A stretch of 35,444 nt of DNA, taken from Candidatus Buchananbacteria bacterium. Its GTDB lineage: Bacteria; Patescibacteriota; Patescibacteriia; CAIXNZ01. The position numbers were made by a program, and so were the translations under genes. The stretch spans positions 1 through 35,444 of the forward strand of contig JAUVKC010000001.1 of NCBI GenBank assembly GCA_030592165.1, given 5' to 3'. The notes below the pieces were generated by a model. It saw only the letters and a program-made list of their open reading frames with translations. It searched no databases and was not told where the DNA came from. This document shows, piece by piece, positions 6,497 to 14,924 of this stretch; the stretch's first letter is position 1; every line of letters begins with the position of its first letter.

Positions 6497-8017
6497 ATGG
6501 CAGATAAAACACATATTATTGAAAGTTTAAAAAAACAAATTGAAGATTTTAAATCCCAAGCAGTTATAGAAAAAGTTGGTAAAGTATTAGAAATTGGTGA
6601 CGGAATCGCCAGAATTTCAGGCCTGTCAGATTGTATGGCTTCAGAAATGATCCAGTTTGAAAACGGAGAAATCGGAGTTGCTTTGAATCTTGAAGAAGAT
6701 TCAATTGGAGCTATAATTTTAGGTGATTATTTGGGAATCAAAGAAGGTGATACAGTCAAAACAACAGGCCAAATATTACAGATACCTGTTGGTGACAATT
6801 TAGTCGGTAGAGTTGTTGATCCTTTGGGTAATGCTTTGGATGGTAAGGGTGAAATATCAACTAAACAATTTTTACCAATTGAAAAAATAGCTCCAGGTGT
6901 AATTACCCGATCATCAGTAAATCAACCTGTACAAACAGGAATAAAAGCGATTGATTCAGTAATTCCAATTGGACGAGGTCAACGAGAATTAATTATTGGA
7001 GATAGACAAACAGGTAAAACAGCCTTAGCAATTGATACGATTATTAATCAAAAAGGATTGAACATGAAATGCGTTTATGTAGCCATTGGTCAAAAAGAAT
7101 CAAAAGTATCAAAGATTATCGCCAAGTTTGAAGAGACCGGAGCTATGGAATATACCACGGTTGTTTTGGCAGGGGCTTCTGATCCAGCTTCTTTGAACTA
7201 TATTGCACCTTATTCTGGTTGTGCAATTGCTGAATATTTCATGGATAAAGGCGAAGATGTTTTAATAGTTTATGATGATTTGTCAAAGCATGCGGTTGCT
7301 TATCGTGAAATATCTCTGCTTTTACGAAGACCGCCAGGACGTGAAGCTTATCCGGGTGATATTTTTTATTTACATTCAAGACTTTTAGAAAGATCAGCCA
7401 AATTAAACAAAGAAAACGGTGGTGGGTCATTAACGGCTTTGCCAATTATTGAGACCCAATCTGGTGATGTTTCCGCCTATATTCCAACTAATGTTATCTC
7501 AATTACAGATGGACAAATCTATCTTGAAGCTGATTTGTTTTATCAGGGTATTAGACCAGCTTTAAATGCCGGTTTGTCAGTTTCTCGTGTTGGTTCAGCT
7601 GCTCAGATTAAAGCTATGAAAAAAGTTGCTGGGAAATTAAAACTTGATTTAGCTCAATATAGAGAATTAGCTGCTTTTGCTCAATTTGGTTCAGATTTAG
7701 ATGAAGGTACAAAAAAACAATTAGAAAGAGGGAAGCGAGTAGTGGAAATCATGAAACAAGATCAATACAAAACAGTAGAGGTTACCAAACAAGTAATTAT
7801 ATTTTACGCGTTAGGTCAGGGTTTGTTAGATGATATACCTGTTGATAAAATTAAAGAATTTGAAGATAAGTTTTATGAATTTTTGGATGTACAGGCAAGT
7901 GATTTGTTGGAATCAATTAAAACTGAGGGTGATTTAACAAAAAAAATAGAAGAAACAATTACCAAGACCGTTAATGATTATAAAGAAACATTAGATTATT
8001 TAATTGTCAAAGAATAA
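6497..8017 (+). CDS. atpA: F-type ATP synthase subunit alpha
   Basis: Non-catalytic nucleotide-binding subunit of F1, 506 residues, full length. The Walker A motif GDRQTGKT is at residues 168-175. The signature PALNAGLSVSRVGSAAQ carries the arginine that reaches into the beta catalytic site. The N-terminal beta-barrel (about 20-90) and C-terminal helical domain (about 375-506) are complete. It follows atpH after six bases and precedes atpG after seven. Three copies alternate with beta around gamma. No departures from the family were noticed. Confidence 0.98.
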   Translation: MADKTHIIESLKKQIEDFKSQAVIEKVGKVLEIGDGIARISGLSDCMASEMIQFENGEIGVALNLEEDSIGAIILGDYLGIKEGDTVKTTGQILQIPVGDNLVGRVVDPLGNALDGKGEISTKQFLPIEKIAPGVITRSSVNQPVQTGIKAIDSVIPIGRGQRELIIGDRQTGKTALAIDTIINQKGLNMKCVYVAIGQKESKVSKIIAKFEETGAMEYTTVVLAGASDPASLNYIAPYSGCAIAEYFMDKGEDVLIVYDDLSKHAVAYREISLLLRRPPGREAYPGDIFYLHSRLLERSAKLNKENGGGSLTALPIIETQSGDVSAYIPTNVISITDGQIYLEADLFYQGIRPALNAGLSVSRVGSAAQIKAMKKVAGKLKLDLAQYRELAAFAQFGSDLDEGTKKQLERGKRVVEIMKQDQYKTVEVTKQVIIFYALGQGLLDDIPVDKIKEFEDKFYEFLDVQASDLLESIKTEGDLTKKIEETITKTVNDYKETLDYLIVKE

Positions 8018-8024
8018 ATAGCAT

Positions 8025-9005
8025 ATGCCACAAGCCACAAAAGAAATAACCAGAAGAATAAAGTCAGTTACTAGTACTAAAAAGATTACTAAAGCTATGG
8101 AATTAGTAGCTGCAGCGAAAATGAAAAAATCAGTTGAAGCTACATTAGCTTCACGCTTTTATGCTCGTTATTCTTGGGATATTTTAACTAATTTAGCCAA
8201 TGTAAGTCAGAAAAACGCACATCCCTTACTAAAAGTTAGAAAAGTGAAAAAGGTAGCTATTGTTTTTATTACTTCAAACAAAGGGCTTTGTGGTAGTTAT
8301 AATTCAGCTATAATGAAAAAAGTTATTGATCAAATAAAAACCCCACAATCATTAATGATTAACCGAGTTTTGGATAAAAAAATTGAGTCTGATATTAAAC
8401 CAGAAGATTTGGAAGTAGATTTTATTTGTATAGGTAGTAAGGGTGCTGAAATTTTAAATAAAATGAATAAAAATATTGTTGAAGTTTTTACAGATATCAA
8501 AGAAAGACCGAAATTAAGAGAAATAAAACCCATAGCTGAATCGTTGATTAGCAAATATGCAAAAGGTGAGTATGATAAAATTGTTGTTGCTTACACCGAT
8601 TATTTTTCAGCTGTAAAACAAGAACCAAAAATTAGACAGCTTTTACCTTTATCAAAAATAGATTTAGCAAAAATAATTGATGATTTGGATACTGCTCATG
8701 ATAAATATAAAAAAGAAAATGATGAGAAAGGAATTAAACAGCAGGATTATTTATTTGAGCCAAATAAAAAAGAACTTTTGGAATCTATTTTGCCAAAATT
8801 AGTAGAAATGCAATTATACCAAATGATAATGGAATCAAATGCTTCAGAGCAATCAGCCAGAATGGTAGCTATGAAATCTGCTTCTGATGCAGCAGATGAA
8901 ATGATAGATGAATTAACCTTAATTTATAATAAAGCACGTCAATCTGCAATTACTCAGGAACTTGCAGAATTTTCTGCTGGTAAAGCAGCTTTAGAAAATA
9001 ATTAA
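8025..9005 (+). CDS. atpG: F-type ATP synthase subunit gamma
   Basis: Central rotor shaft of F1, 326 residues, longer than the usual 285-290. The N-terminal helix (EITRRIKSVTSTKKITKAMELVAAAKM) and the C-terminal helix (SASDAADEMIDELTLIYNKARQSAITQEL) that form the coiled coil are well conserved. The extra length lies in the middle domain, around residues 150-160 and 225-250, including a charged segment (DKYKKENDEKGIKQQDY) shortly before the C-terminal helix. It is the normal neighbour of atpA and atpD. Extra residues in this region can act as a rotation brake in some phyla; whether they do here is unknown. Confidence 0.96.
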   Translation: MPQATKEITRRIKSVTSTKKITKAMELVAAAKMKKSVEATLASRFYARYSWDILTNLANVSQKNAHPLLKVRKVKKVAIVFITSNKGLCGSYNSAIMKKVIDQIKTPQSLMINRVLDKKIESDIKPEDLEVDFICIGSKGAEILNKMNKNIVEVFTDIKERPKLREIKPIAESLISKYAKGEYDKIVVAYTDYFSAVKQEPKIRQLLPLSKIDLAKIIDDLDTAHDKYKKENDEKGIKQQDYLFEPNKKELLESILPKLVEMQLYQMIMESNASEQSARMVAMKSASDAADEMIDELTLIYNKARQSAITQELAEFSAGKAALENN

Positions 9006-9027
9006 TAATTAATAATTAGAAAAATAT

Positions 9028-10419
9028 ATGTCAGAACAAAATAAAGGTAAAGTTTTACAAGTTATTGGGCCGGTAGTTGATGTTTATTTCGATAAAAAGT
9101 TACCAAAAATTCATAATGCTTTAGAATTGAAAATTGCTGATCAAAAATTAGTATTAGAAACTCAACAGCATATTGGTAATAATACTGTTAAAGCAATCGC
9201 TATGGGCTCTACTGACGGTTTATTACGGCAGGCTGAGGTAATTGATACTGGAGAACCTATTTCTGTCCCGGTTGGTGAAGATACCTTAGGTAGAATGTTT
9301 AATGTTTTGGGTGAGCCTATTGACGGTAAAGGTGATGTTAAAGTGAAAAAACGTTATCCAATTCATCGTAAAGCTCCTGAACTTATAGAACAATCAACAA
9401 AAATTGAAGTTTTGGAAACAGGGATAAAAGTAATTGATTTGATTTGTCCTATTGTTAAAGGTGGTAAAGTCGGTTTGTTTGGTGGGGCTGGTGTTGGTAA
9501 AACAGTAATTATTATGGAATTAATTTCAAACATAGCCAAACAACATGGTGGTTATTCAGTTTTTGCCGGAGTCGGTGAAAGAACCCGTGAAGGTAATGAT
9601 CTTTATCATGAGATGAAAGATTCAGGAGTACTTGATAAAACTTGTTTAGTCTTTGGTCAGATGAATGAACCACCAGGAAGTAGAGCCAGAGTAGCTTTGT
9701 CAGGCTTAGCCATGGCAGAATATTTCCGTGATGAACAAGGTAAGGATTTATTGATGTTTATTGATAATATTTTTAGATTTACTCAAGCAGGTTCAGAAGT
9801 TTCTGCTTTATTAGGTAGAATGCCTTCAGCCGTTGGTTATCAGCCAACTTTAGCAACTGAGATGGGTGAGATGCAAGAAAGAATTACTTCTACTGATAAA
9901 GGTTCAATTACTTCTTTTCAAGCTGTCTATGTTCCGGCAGATGATTTGACTGATCCTGCTCCGGCAACTACTTTTGCTCATTTAGATTCAACAGTTGTTT
10001 TGTCACGGTCATTGACTGAATTAGGTATCTATCCAGCAGTTGATCCTTTGGATTCAAGTTCTACAATTTTGGACCCAAACATTATTGGTGAAGACCATTA
10101 TTATGTTGCTCGTGAAGTTCAGAAAATCCTACAACGTTATAAAGATTTACAAGATATAATTGCGATTCTGGGTATGGAAGAGCTTTCTGATGAAGATAAA
10201 CAATTAGTAAGCCGAGCCAGAAAGATTCAAAAATTTTTATCTCAACCTTTTGCTGTTGCTGAAACTTTTACCGGTCGTCAAGGTAAATATGTTAAACGTG
10301 AAGATACTGTTAAAGGGTTCAAGGAGATTATTGAAGGTAAACATGATGATAAATCTGAGCAATCATTTTATATGAAAGGTTCAATTGAAGAAGTAGGTAA
10401 AGATGATGAAGAAAAATAA
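9028..10419 (+). CDS. atpD: F-type ATP synthase subunit beta
   Basis: Catalytic subunit of F1, 463 residues. The P-loop GGAGVGKT is at residues 152-159, the catalytic glutamate is E184 in GERTREGNDL, and the Walker B segment is in LLMFIDNIFRFTQAGSEVSALLGRMPS. The DELSEED loop that pushes the gamma shaft reads as EELSDEDK. The C-terminus adds a short acidic tail (KDDEEK). Neighbours are atpG, 22 bases upstream, and atpC, five bases downstream. All catalytic residues seem present, so the complex should be active. Confidence 0.98.
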   Translation: MSEQNKGKVLQVIGPVVDVYFDKKLPKIHNALELKIADQKLVLETQQHIGNNTVKAIAMGSTDGLLRQAEVIDTGEPISVPVGEDTLGRMFNVLGEPIDGKGDVKVKKRYPIHRKAPELIEQSTKIEVLETGIKVIDLICPIVKGGKVGLFGGAGVGKTVIIMELISNIAKQHGGYSVFAGVGERTREGNDLYHEMKDSGVLDKTCLVFGQMNEPPGSRARVALSGLAMAEYFRDEQGKDLLMFIDNIFRFTQAGSEVSALLGRMPSAVGYQPTLATEMGEMQERITSTDKGSITSFQAVYVPADDLTDPAPATTFAHLDSTVVLSRSLTELGIYPAVDPLDSSSTILDPNIIGEDHYYVAREVQKILQRYKDLQDIIAILGMEELSDEDKQLVSRARKIQKFLSQPFAVAETFTGRQGKYVKREDTVKGFKEIIEGKHDDKSEQSFYMKGSIEEVGKDDEEK

Positions 10420-10424
10420 CATTT

Positions 10425-10889
10425 ATGTCAGATAATAAAATACAATTAAAAATTGCCACGCCGGAAAGATTAGTTTTAGAGGAACTAGTTGATCAGGTTT
10501 CTTTACCGACTAAAAATGGTGAGGTTACTATTTTGCCAAATCATATCCCTTTGATAGCTGAGCTTGAGTTTGGTGAGCTTTTAGCTAAAAAAGGTGATGA
10601 AGACATGCCATTTGCTATTTGGGGTGGTTTAGTTGAAGTAAATGATAATACCGTGGTGGTTTTAAGTGATATTGCTGAATTTGCAGAAGAAATAAGTTTG
10701 GAAAAAGTAGAACAAGCCAAGCAAAAAGCTGAAGATTTAATGCAAAAAAAAGGTCAGTTTTCAGAACAAGAATTTGCAGATTTGCTTTATAGTTATCAAA
10801 AACATACGGCTTTATTGAAAGTGGGTAAGAAATTTCAAACAAAAAAATATAGAAAATTAGCCAATATAAAAAACAATTTTAAGAATTAA
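10425..10889 (+). CDS. atpC: F-type ATP synthase subunit epsilon
   Basis: Subunit of the central stalk, 154 residues. The N-terminal beta-sandwich (about 1-85) has the family signatures PTKNGEVTILPNHIPLIAEL and AIWGGLVEV. A helical C-terminal domain (about 90-150) follows, ending in an unusually basic tail rich in Lys and Arg. In other bacteria the C-terminal helices inhibit ATP hydrolysis. It is the last canonical gene of the operon, and the antiporter gene begins ten bases later. Confidence 0.95.
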   Translation: MSDNKIQLKIATPERLVLEELVDQVSLPTKNGEVTILPNHIPLIAELEFGELLAKKGDEDMPFAIWGGLVEVNDNTVVVLSDIAEFAEEISLEKVEQAKQKAEDLMQKKGQFSEQEFADLLYSYQKHTALLKVGKKFQTKKYRKLANIKNNFKN

Positions 10890-10899
10890 ATTTATACCA

Positions 10900-12381
10900 A
10901 TGAAGAAAATCACAATCATAGCTATTGCTTTTTTAATATTAATCCCAGTGCTTGTTTTTGCTGATAATTCTGCTGCCGGTGGCGAAACAATTATTGAAGA
11001 TCCTGTAGCTCATGAAGAAACTGTTACAGATCCACAAACGCAAGAACATGAAGAGATAGCTACTGATGAAAAAACTGAAGAAGAACATGGTGGCGGACAT
11101 GCTGCTTTTGCTATTGTTTTTTTATTTTTAGCAATTATAATTATTGCTTCAAAAGTTGGAGGGCTAGTTGAAAAATTTGGTCAGCCGCCAGTTTTGGGTG
11201 AGTTACTTGTTGGTATTCTTTTAGGTAATATCGCTTTATTTGGTTGGGGGTTTTTTGATCAGATAAAACATAACGATTTTGTTGCTTTTCTTGCCGAACT
11301 AGGTGTTGTTATTTTACTTTTTCAGATAGGATTGGAAAGTAATATTTACAAAATGAAAAAAGTCGGGATTAAAGCTTTAATAGTAGCTATAATCGGGGTA
11401 GCTGTTCCTTTTGTTCTTGGTGCTTATATTGTTGGTCCTTATTTTTTTCCAGGACAGGATCCTAATATGTATTTATTTTTAGGCGCAACTTTGACAGCAA
11501 CTTCAGTAGGTATTACTGCTAGAGTGTTTAAAGATCTAAAAAAATTACAAACAAAAGAAGCTCAGATTGTTTTAGGTGCAGCTGTTTTTGATGATGTTTT
11601 TGGTTTATTAATTTTGGCTGTAGTATCAGCAATAGTCACTGTAGGTAGTGTTAGTCTAGGGCAGATCGGTATAATTTCCTTGAAAGCTGTTTTGTTTTTA
11701 GTTTTATCAATTGTTATAGGGTTATTGGTAGCACCGAGATTAGGTAAATTTTTCTCAAAAATACATACTGGCGCAGGTATGAAGATTGGTTTAGCTTTAG
11801 CTTTTTGTTTTTCCTTTGCTTATTTAGCGGCCTTGGTTGGCTTAGCGCCGATAGTTGGTGCGTTTGCAGCTGGATTAGTTTTAGACCCTGTACATTTCAA
11901 ATGGTTTAAAAGTCCAAAATTTGTTCGACGGTTAGTAAAAATTAATGAAAAGAGTCAGGATACTGAGGTTAAAGAACAATTAGATTCAGAGATTAAACAT
12001 TTTAGGCATTCACATGTAGAGGAATTAGTTGAAAGTATCGCTCATTTTCTTGTACCTATATTTTTTGTTTATACTGGTATGCAAGTTGATATAACAACTT
12101 TTGCTGATCCTAAAATATTAATTTTAGCCTTGATTTTAACAATTGCTGCTTTTCTTGGTAAAATTGTTGCTGGACTTGGTGCTGGTAAAGGAGTCAATAA
12201 ATGGATTATTGGTATTGGTATGATCCCTCGTGGTGAAGTTGGTTTGATTTTTGCTTCTGTTGGTTTGGCTTTAGGTGTTGTTACTCCTTCTATATATTCT
12301 GTGATTATTATTATGGTAATAATAACGACACTTCTTCCGCCGCCAATTTTATCATGGTTATTGAAAAAACAAGATATGTAA
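10900..12381 (+). CDS. CPA2-family cation/proton antiporter
   Basis: Membrane antiporter of 493 residues, likely Na+/H+ or K+/H+ exchange. A signal-like first helix (1-21) is followed by an acidic, His-containing segment (about 23-67, ending GGGHAAF) that should lie outside the membrane. Then come about twelve helices with the features GELLVGILLGN, GVVILLFQIGLE, LTATSVGITARVF and the paired aspartates D231-D232 in AAVFDDVFGL that mark the ion site. A charged cytoplasmic loop (about 340-375) is followed by PIFFVYTGMQVD. It starts ten bases after atpC, so it is probably in the ATP synthase operon and may couple the proton gradient to cation balance. The ion specificity cannot be read from sequence. 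Confidence 0.85.
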   Translation: MKKITIIAIAFLILIPVLVFADNSAAGGETIIEDPVAHEETVTDPQTQEHEEIATDEKTEEEHGGGHAAFAIVFLFLAIIIIASKVGGLVEKFGQPPVLGELLVGILLGNIALFGWGFFDQIKHNDFVAFLAELGVVILLFQIGLESNIYKMKKVGIKALIVAIIGVAVPFVLGAYIVGPYFFPGQDPNMYLFLGATLTATSVGITARVFKDLKKLQTKEAQIVLGAAVFDDVFGLLILAVVSAIVTVGSVSLGQIGIISLKAVLFLVLSIVIGLLVAPRLGKFFSKIHTGAGMKIGLALAFCFSFAYLAALVGLAPIVGAFAAGLVLDPVHFKWFKSPKFVRRLVKINEKSQDTEVKEQLDSEIKHFRHSHVEELVESIAHFLVPIFFVYTGMQVDITTFADPKILILALILTIAAFLGKIVAGLGAGKGVNKWIIGIGMIPRGEVGLIFASVGLALGVVTPSIYSVIIIMVIITTLLPPPILSWLLKKQDM

Positions 12382-12391
12382 ATTTTTTTAT

Positions 12392-12419
12392 TTGACTTAG
12401 CTAGTTTTTTTGATATTTT
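12392..12419 (+). promoter_or_regulatory. Promoter with extended -10
   Basis: TTGACT (12392-12397), 16 bases, then TATTTT (12414-12419) preceded by TGa, an extended -10. It lies 11 bases past the antiporter stop and would drive the small gene that ends at 12742. An AAAGGAGG Shine-Dalgarno follows at 12439-12446. Confidence 0.55.
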
Positions 12420-12553
12420 ATATTTAAATAAAATAAATAAAGGAGGATGTAACCGACACTGTTTTAGCACACCGGCCAAAAGTACAAACCCAATTATTAT
12501 ATGTTTTATGCCAGCCAATTAGTAAAAACGGTGGCAGGGAAAGATATACATTT

Positions 12554-12742
12554 GTGTTTGAAGGTGGATTTTACTCCGCAATGTCAATTTATCATGATTT
12601 AGACTATTTGCAGAAATGGCTTAAATCTGGCGAAAAAATTGCAGAAGTAAGATTTGTAACCACGAAAAATTTTAAACAAGTCAGCGCTTTTGATGAATAT
12701 GAATTTATTTGCTGGCATAACCTAGAAAGCGTTTCATCCTGA
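12554..12742 (+). CDS. Small unknown protein, start codon unclear
   Basis: Not recognised. Using the first in-frame accepted start (GTG at 12554) gives 62 residues, but the reading frame is open and protein-like back to 12437, with readable sequence such as DTVLAHRPKVQTQLLYVL before the GTG. A strong promoter and an AAAGGAGG Shine-Dalgarno (12439-12446) precede that longer frame, yet no ATG, GTG or TTG in frame follows them. The only ATG there (12447) is directly followed by TAA. One inserted base after that ATG would give a protein of about 98 residues. It may be frameshifted, use a rare start codon, or carry an assembly indel. The product has no signal peptide or clear membrane helix and contains aromatic and charged residues. 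A good terminator overlaps its stop. Confidence 0.5.
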   Translation: MFEGGFYSAMSIYHDLDYLQKWLKSGEKIAEVRFVTTKNFKQVSAFDEYEFICWHNLESVSS

Positions 12743-12758
12743 ATGAAGCGCTTTTTAT
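12726..12758 (+). terminator. Intrinsic terminator
   Basis: aaagcgtttcat (12726-12737) and atgaagcgcttt (12743-12754) pair over 12 positions with one G-U pair and a five-base loop, followed by TTTTT and AT. It overlaps the stop of the small gene before it. Confidence 0.85.
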
Positions 12759-12759
12759 A

Positions 12760-12788
12760 TTTACTTATTAATGGTTTTGAGCTAAAAT
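12760..12788 (+). promoter_or_regulatory. Candidate promoter of the hydrolase gene
   Basis: TTTACT (12760-12765), 17 bases, TAAAAT (12783-12788). The predicted transcription start is near 12795, three bases before the ATG at 12798. The Shine-Dalgarno-like aaggtgat would then lie mostly outside the mRNA, so the gene is either leaderless or uses a promoter further up. Confidence 0.45.
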
Positions 12789-12797
12789 TAAGGTGAT

Positions 12798-13556
12798 ATG
12801 GAGAAATTTACTATAAAAAATCGTCATGGTTTAAAGATTGTGACCCAATTGGAAAAAGCTGATCAGCCTGCTGGTCTAGCCATTATTTTGCATGGATTAG
12901 GCGGATTTAAAGATCAAGACCATATTGAAGTTTTTGCTCAGTCTTTTAAGGATGCAAATTATACTGTGTTGCGTTATGACGCTACACATTCTTTTGGTGA
13001 AAGTGAAGGGGAGTATAAAGAAGCTACTACAAGCGGATATTATGATGACTTAGAAGATGTAATTGATTGGGCAAAAGATCAGGATTGGTATATTGAACCA
13101 TTTGTTTTGGTTGGACATAGTCTTGGTGGAATTTCAATACTTTTATATGCTGAAAAGTATCCTGATAAAGTTAAAGCCTTAGCCCCCATTTCTACAGTTG
13201 TTTCTGGTGAGTTAATGAAACAAGCTTATGGTGATCAATTAGAGACATGGCAAGAAAAAGGTTTTATTGAAAGACCGTCAGTGTCTAAACCCGGAGAGAT
13301 TAAGATATTAAATTGGAGTTTTGTAGAAGATTTAAAGAATATTGATACCTTTTCTGAAGTAGATAAATTAACTATGCCCGTCTTACTAATTGTTGGTAAT
13401 GTAGATAAATACAAACCCCATTCAAAAATTTTATATGATAAATTACCTGGTCAAAAAGAAATACATATTATAAAGAATGCTCCTCACACTTTTAGAGAAA
13501 AAGAACATTTATACGAGATTAAACAAATATTTGATAAGTGGATTAAGAAATTATGA
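12798..13556 (+). CDS. Alpha/beta-hydrolase (serine esterase-like)
   Basis: Soluble alpha/beta-hydrolase-fold enzyme of 252 residues. The oxyanion-hole segment ILHGLGGFKD (about 31-40), the nucleophile elbow GHSLGG with S108, the acid D203 in VGNVDKYKP and the histidine H230 in APHTF form a complete catalytic triad. It resembles the cytosolic serine hydrolase/BD-FAE type that cleaves ester bonds; the substrate is unknown. There is no signal peptide. Its stop overlaps the start of the AttH-like gene by four bases, so the pair is likely an operon and may act on the same lipid-like compound (inference). Confidence 0.88.
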   Translation: MEKFTIKNRHGLKIVTQLEKADQPAGLAIILHGLGGFKDQDHIEVFAQSFKDANYTVLRYDATHSFGESEGEYKEATTSGYYDDLEDVIDWAKDQDWYIEPFVLVGHSLGGISILLYAEKYPDKVKALAPISTVVSGELMKQAYGDQLETWQEKGFIERPSVSKPGEIKILNWSFVEDLKNIDTFSEVDKLTMPVLLIVGNVDKYKPHSKILYDKLPGQKEIHIIKNAPHTFREKEHLYEIKQIFDKWIKKL

Positions 13557-14623
13557 ATAAATACAAAGAACGTTATAAAGCAATAAAATTTCCCCAAGAT
13601 GAACAAAAGCATGATCATGTGATTGAGTGGTGGTATTTTAATGGTAATTTAAAAACAAAAGATGGTCGCTCTTTTTCATACATGAATACTTTATTTTCAG
13701 CAAAACCAAAACAAGTGAAAATACCTTTTTTAAGTAAAATACCTTTAAAAAATTTATATTTTTCTCATTCATTACTGAGTGACAATAATAAAAATAAATT
13801 TTGGCATAAAGTAAACCCAATTTGCTTACTTGATCCAAACAGCTTTACCAAACCATTATTGTGGGCACATTATGATAACGCTTGTTTAATAGAGGAGACA
13901 AGCTTGTTTAATTATCATTTGGTGAATAGGTTTGTTGATTTGAAAATGTCTTTAGTTAAGAAACCTCTTTTATTAAATAAAAAAGGTTTTATAGATTTAA
14001 AAGTAAAAACTACATATTATTATTCTTTAACTCGCTTGGAAACTACTGGGTTGATTAAGGTGAATGATAAATGGTTGGAGGTCTCTGGTTTGTCTTGGAT
14101 GGATCACCAGTGGGCTCAAGGGCCTTTAATCCGTGGAGATAAATGGACTTGGTTCTCAATTCAGTTAGAGGACGGAACAGATATAGTTTGTTTTGTTTAT
14201 GGTGATAAAGAAAAAACTTTTCATGCCAGCTTGATTGATAAAAATAATAGAACAAAATTTACTGATAATGTAGTTTTTAAAACTACTAATAACAAATACA
14301 CTAGTAAAGAAACAGGTTCTGAATATCAATTGGGTTATGAAATTATTATTCCAGACTGGGATGTGAATTTACAGGTTGAACCATTTAATAAAAAACAGGA
14401 AATGGTTTTTGGGACAATTAATTATTGGGAAGGTGGTATGAAAGTAGCGGGCGTGATTAAAAATAAAAAAGTTAAAGGCGATGGATTTATGGAGCTTGTT
14501 GGTTCACCGATGAAAAAAAGTGTTTTTAATGTGTATTTAAAAAAGTTTCGTCAAGAACTTTCAAATCAACCCTGGCAAAGATTAGGTCAGGGAATTAATG
14601 AAAAATTCAAACCATATAAATAG
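13553..14623 (+). CDS. AttH/CrtC-like lipocalin-domain protein
   Basis: A 356-residue protein with the signature EWWYFNG at 25-31 and WMDHQW at 182-187, both typical of the AttH/CrtC family (carotenoid 1,2-hydratase and predicted hydrolases with two lipocalin-like halves). The N-terminal half (about 20-190) and C-terminal half (about 200-345) fit the double-lipocalin plan. No signal peptide is seen, unlike many AttH proteins that are exported. No carotenoid genes are nearby, so a hydratase role is not supported; an activity on a hydrophobic isoprenoid or acyl compound together with the overlapping hydrolase gene is possible. Family call good, function unknown. Confidence 0.8.
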   Translation: MNKYKERYKAIKFPQDEQKHDHVIEWWYFNGNLKTKDGRSFSYMNTLFSAKPKQVKIPFLSKIPLKNLYFSHSLLSDNNKNKFWHKVNPICLLDPNSFTKPLLWAHYDNACLIEETSLFNYHLVNRFVDLKMSLVKKPLLLNKKGFIDLKVKTTYYYSLTRLETTGLIKVNDKWLEVSGLSWMDHQWAQGPLIRGDKWTWFSIQLEDGTDIVCFVYGDKEKTFHASLIDKNNRTKFTDNVVFKTTNNKYTSKETGSEYQLGYEIIIPDWDVNLQVEPFNKKQEMVFGTINYWEGGMKVAGVIKNKKVKGDGFMELVGSPMKKSVFNVYLKKFRQELSNQPWQRLGQGINEKFKPYK

Positions 14624-14696
14624 TCCTTCTTCGCTCCTGTTAGTTTGAATTAAATATACTTGATGTATTATTTATCTGGTCGGAGCTACGAAGGAC
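14623..14696 (+). promoter_or_regulatory. Long-loop inverted repeat before the 38-residue ORF
   Basis: gtccttcttcgctcc (14623-14637) and ggagctacgaaggac (14682-14696) are complementary at 12 of 15 positions with a 44-base loop. The right arm ends directly before the strong Shine-Dalgarno of the small ORF at 14708. It may be a leftover terminator of the upstream pair or a structure that controls translation of the small ORF. Confidence 0.4.
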
Positions 14697-14707
14697 AAGG
14701 AGGAGAA

Positions 14708-14824
14708 ATGAAAGTAGGGGTTTATGACGAGTTTTTTGAGAGAATGGTATTATTAGCCCGCAGGTTTTGGTTGCCATTAGTGATTGCTGGATTTTTTCAT
14801 TTTATGATTTTATATTGTTGTTAA
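14708..14824 (+). CDS. 38-residue membrane peptide
   Basis: Small ORF starting MKVGVYDEFFERMV, with a single hydrophobic helix (about residues 20-37) ending in two cysteines. Evidence that it is real: a strong Shine-Dalgarno (aaggaggag) ends four bases before the ATG, and a textbook terminator begins six bases after the stop, so the unit is a self-contained transcription and translation module. The N-terminal part is charged and amphipathic, the C-terminal part hydrophobic, giving a tail-anchored look. Not similar to any family I recognise. It could be a small regulatory membrane protein or a toxin-like peptide; no antitoxin RNA is evident apart from the structured region downstream. Confidence 0.6.
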   Translation: MKVGVYDEFFERMVLLARRFWLPLVIAGFFHFMILYCC

Positions 14825-14829
14825 AAGAA

Positions 14830-14863
14830 AAGCCGCTTCGTAAAGAAGCGGCTTATTTTTTAT
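14830..14863 (+). terminator. Strong intrinsic terminator
   Basis: aagccgcttc (14830-14839), a five-base loop gtaaa, gaagcggctt (14845-14854), then a T-rich tail. It is a perfect ten-base stem and one of the most GC-rich structures in the window. Confidence 0.93.
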
Positions 14864-14892
14864 TTGGGTATTATAGACGTGATTGCTAAATG

Positions 14893-14920
14893 TTGATTAC
14901 CCCAATAGACTTAGTATATT
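14893..14920 (+). promoter_or_regulatory. Candidate promoter of the structured RNA
   Basis: TTGATT (14893-14898), 16 bases, TATATT (14915-14920). The predicted transcription start is near 14927, inside a 16-base perfect palindrome (actatcaattgatagt, 14925-14940) that could be an operator or the first hairpin of the transcript. Confidence 0.45.
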
Positions 14921-14924
14921 TTTA

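Noticed and set aside
12069..12518. 149-codon minus-strand frame over the antiporter end
   Set aside because: It is the complement of a well-supported antiporter coding region and its translation is repetitive Ile/Thr/Pro, as expected from the opposite strand of membrane helices.
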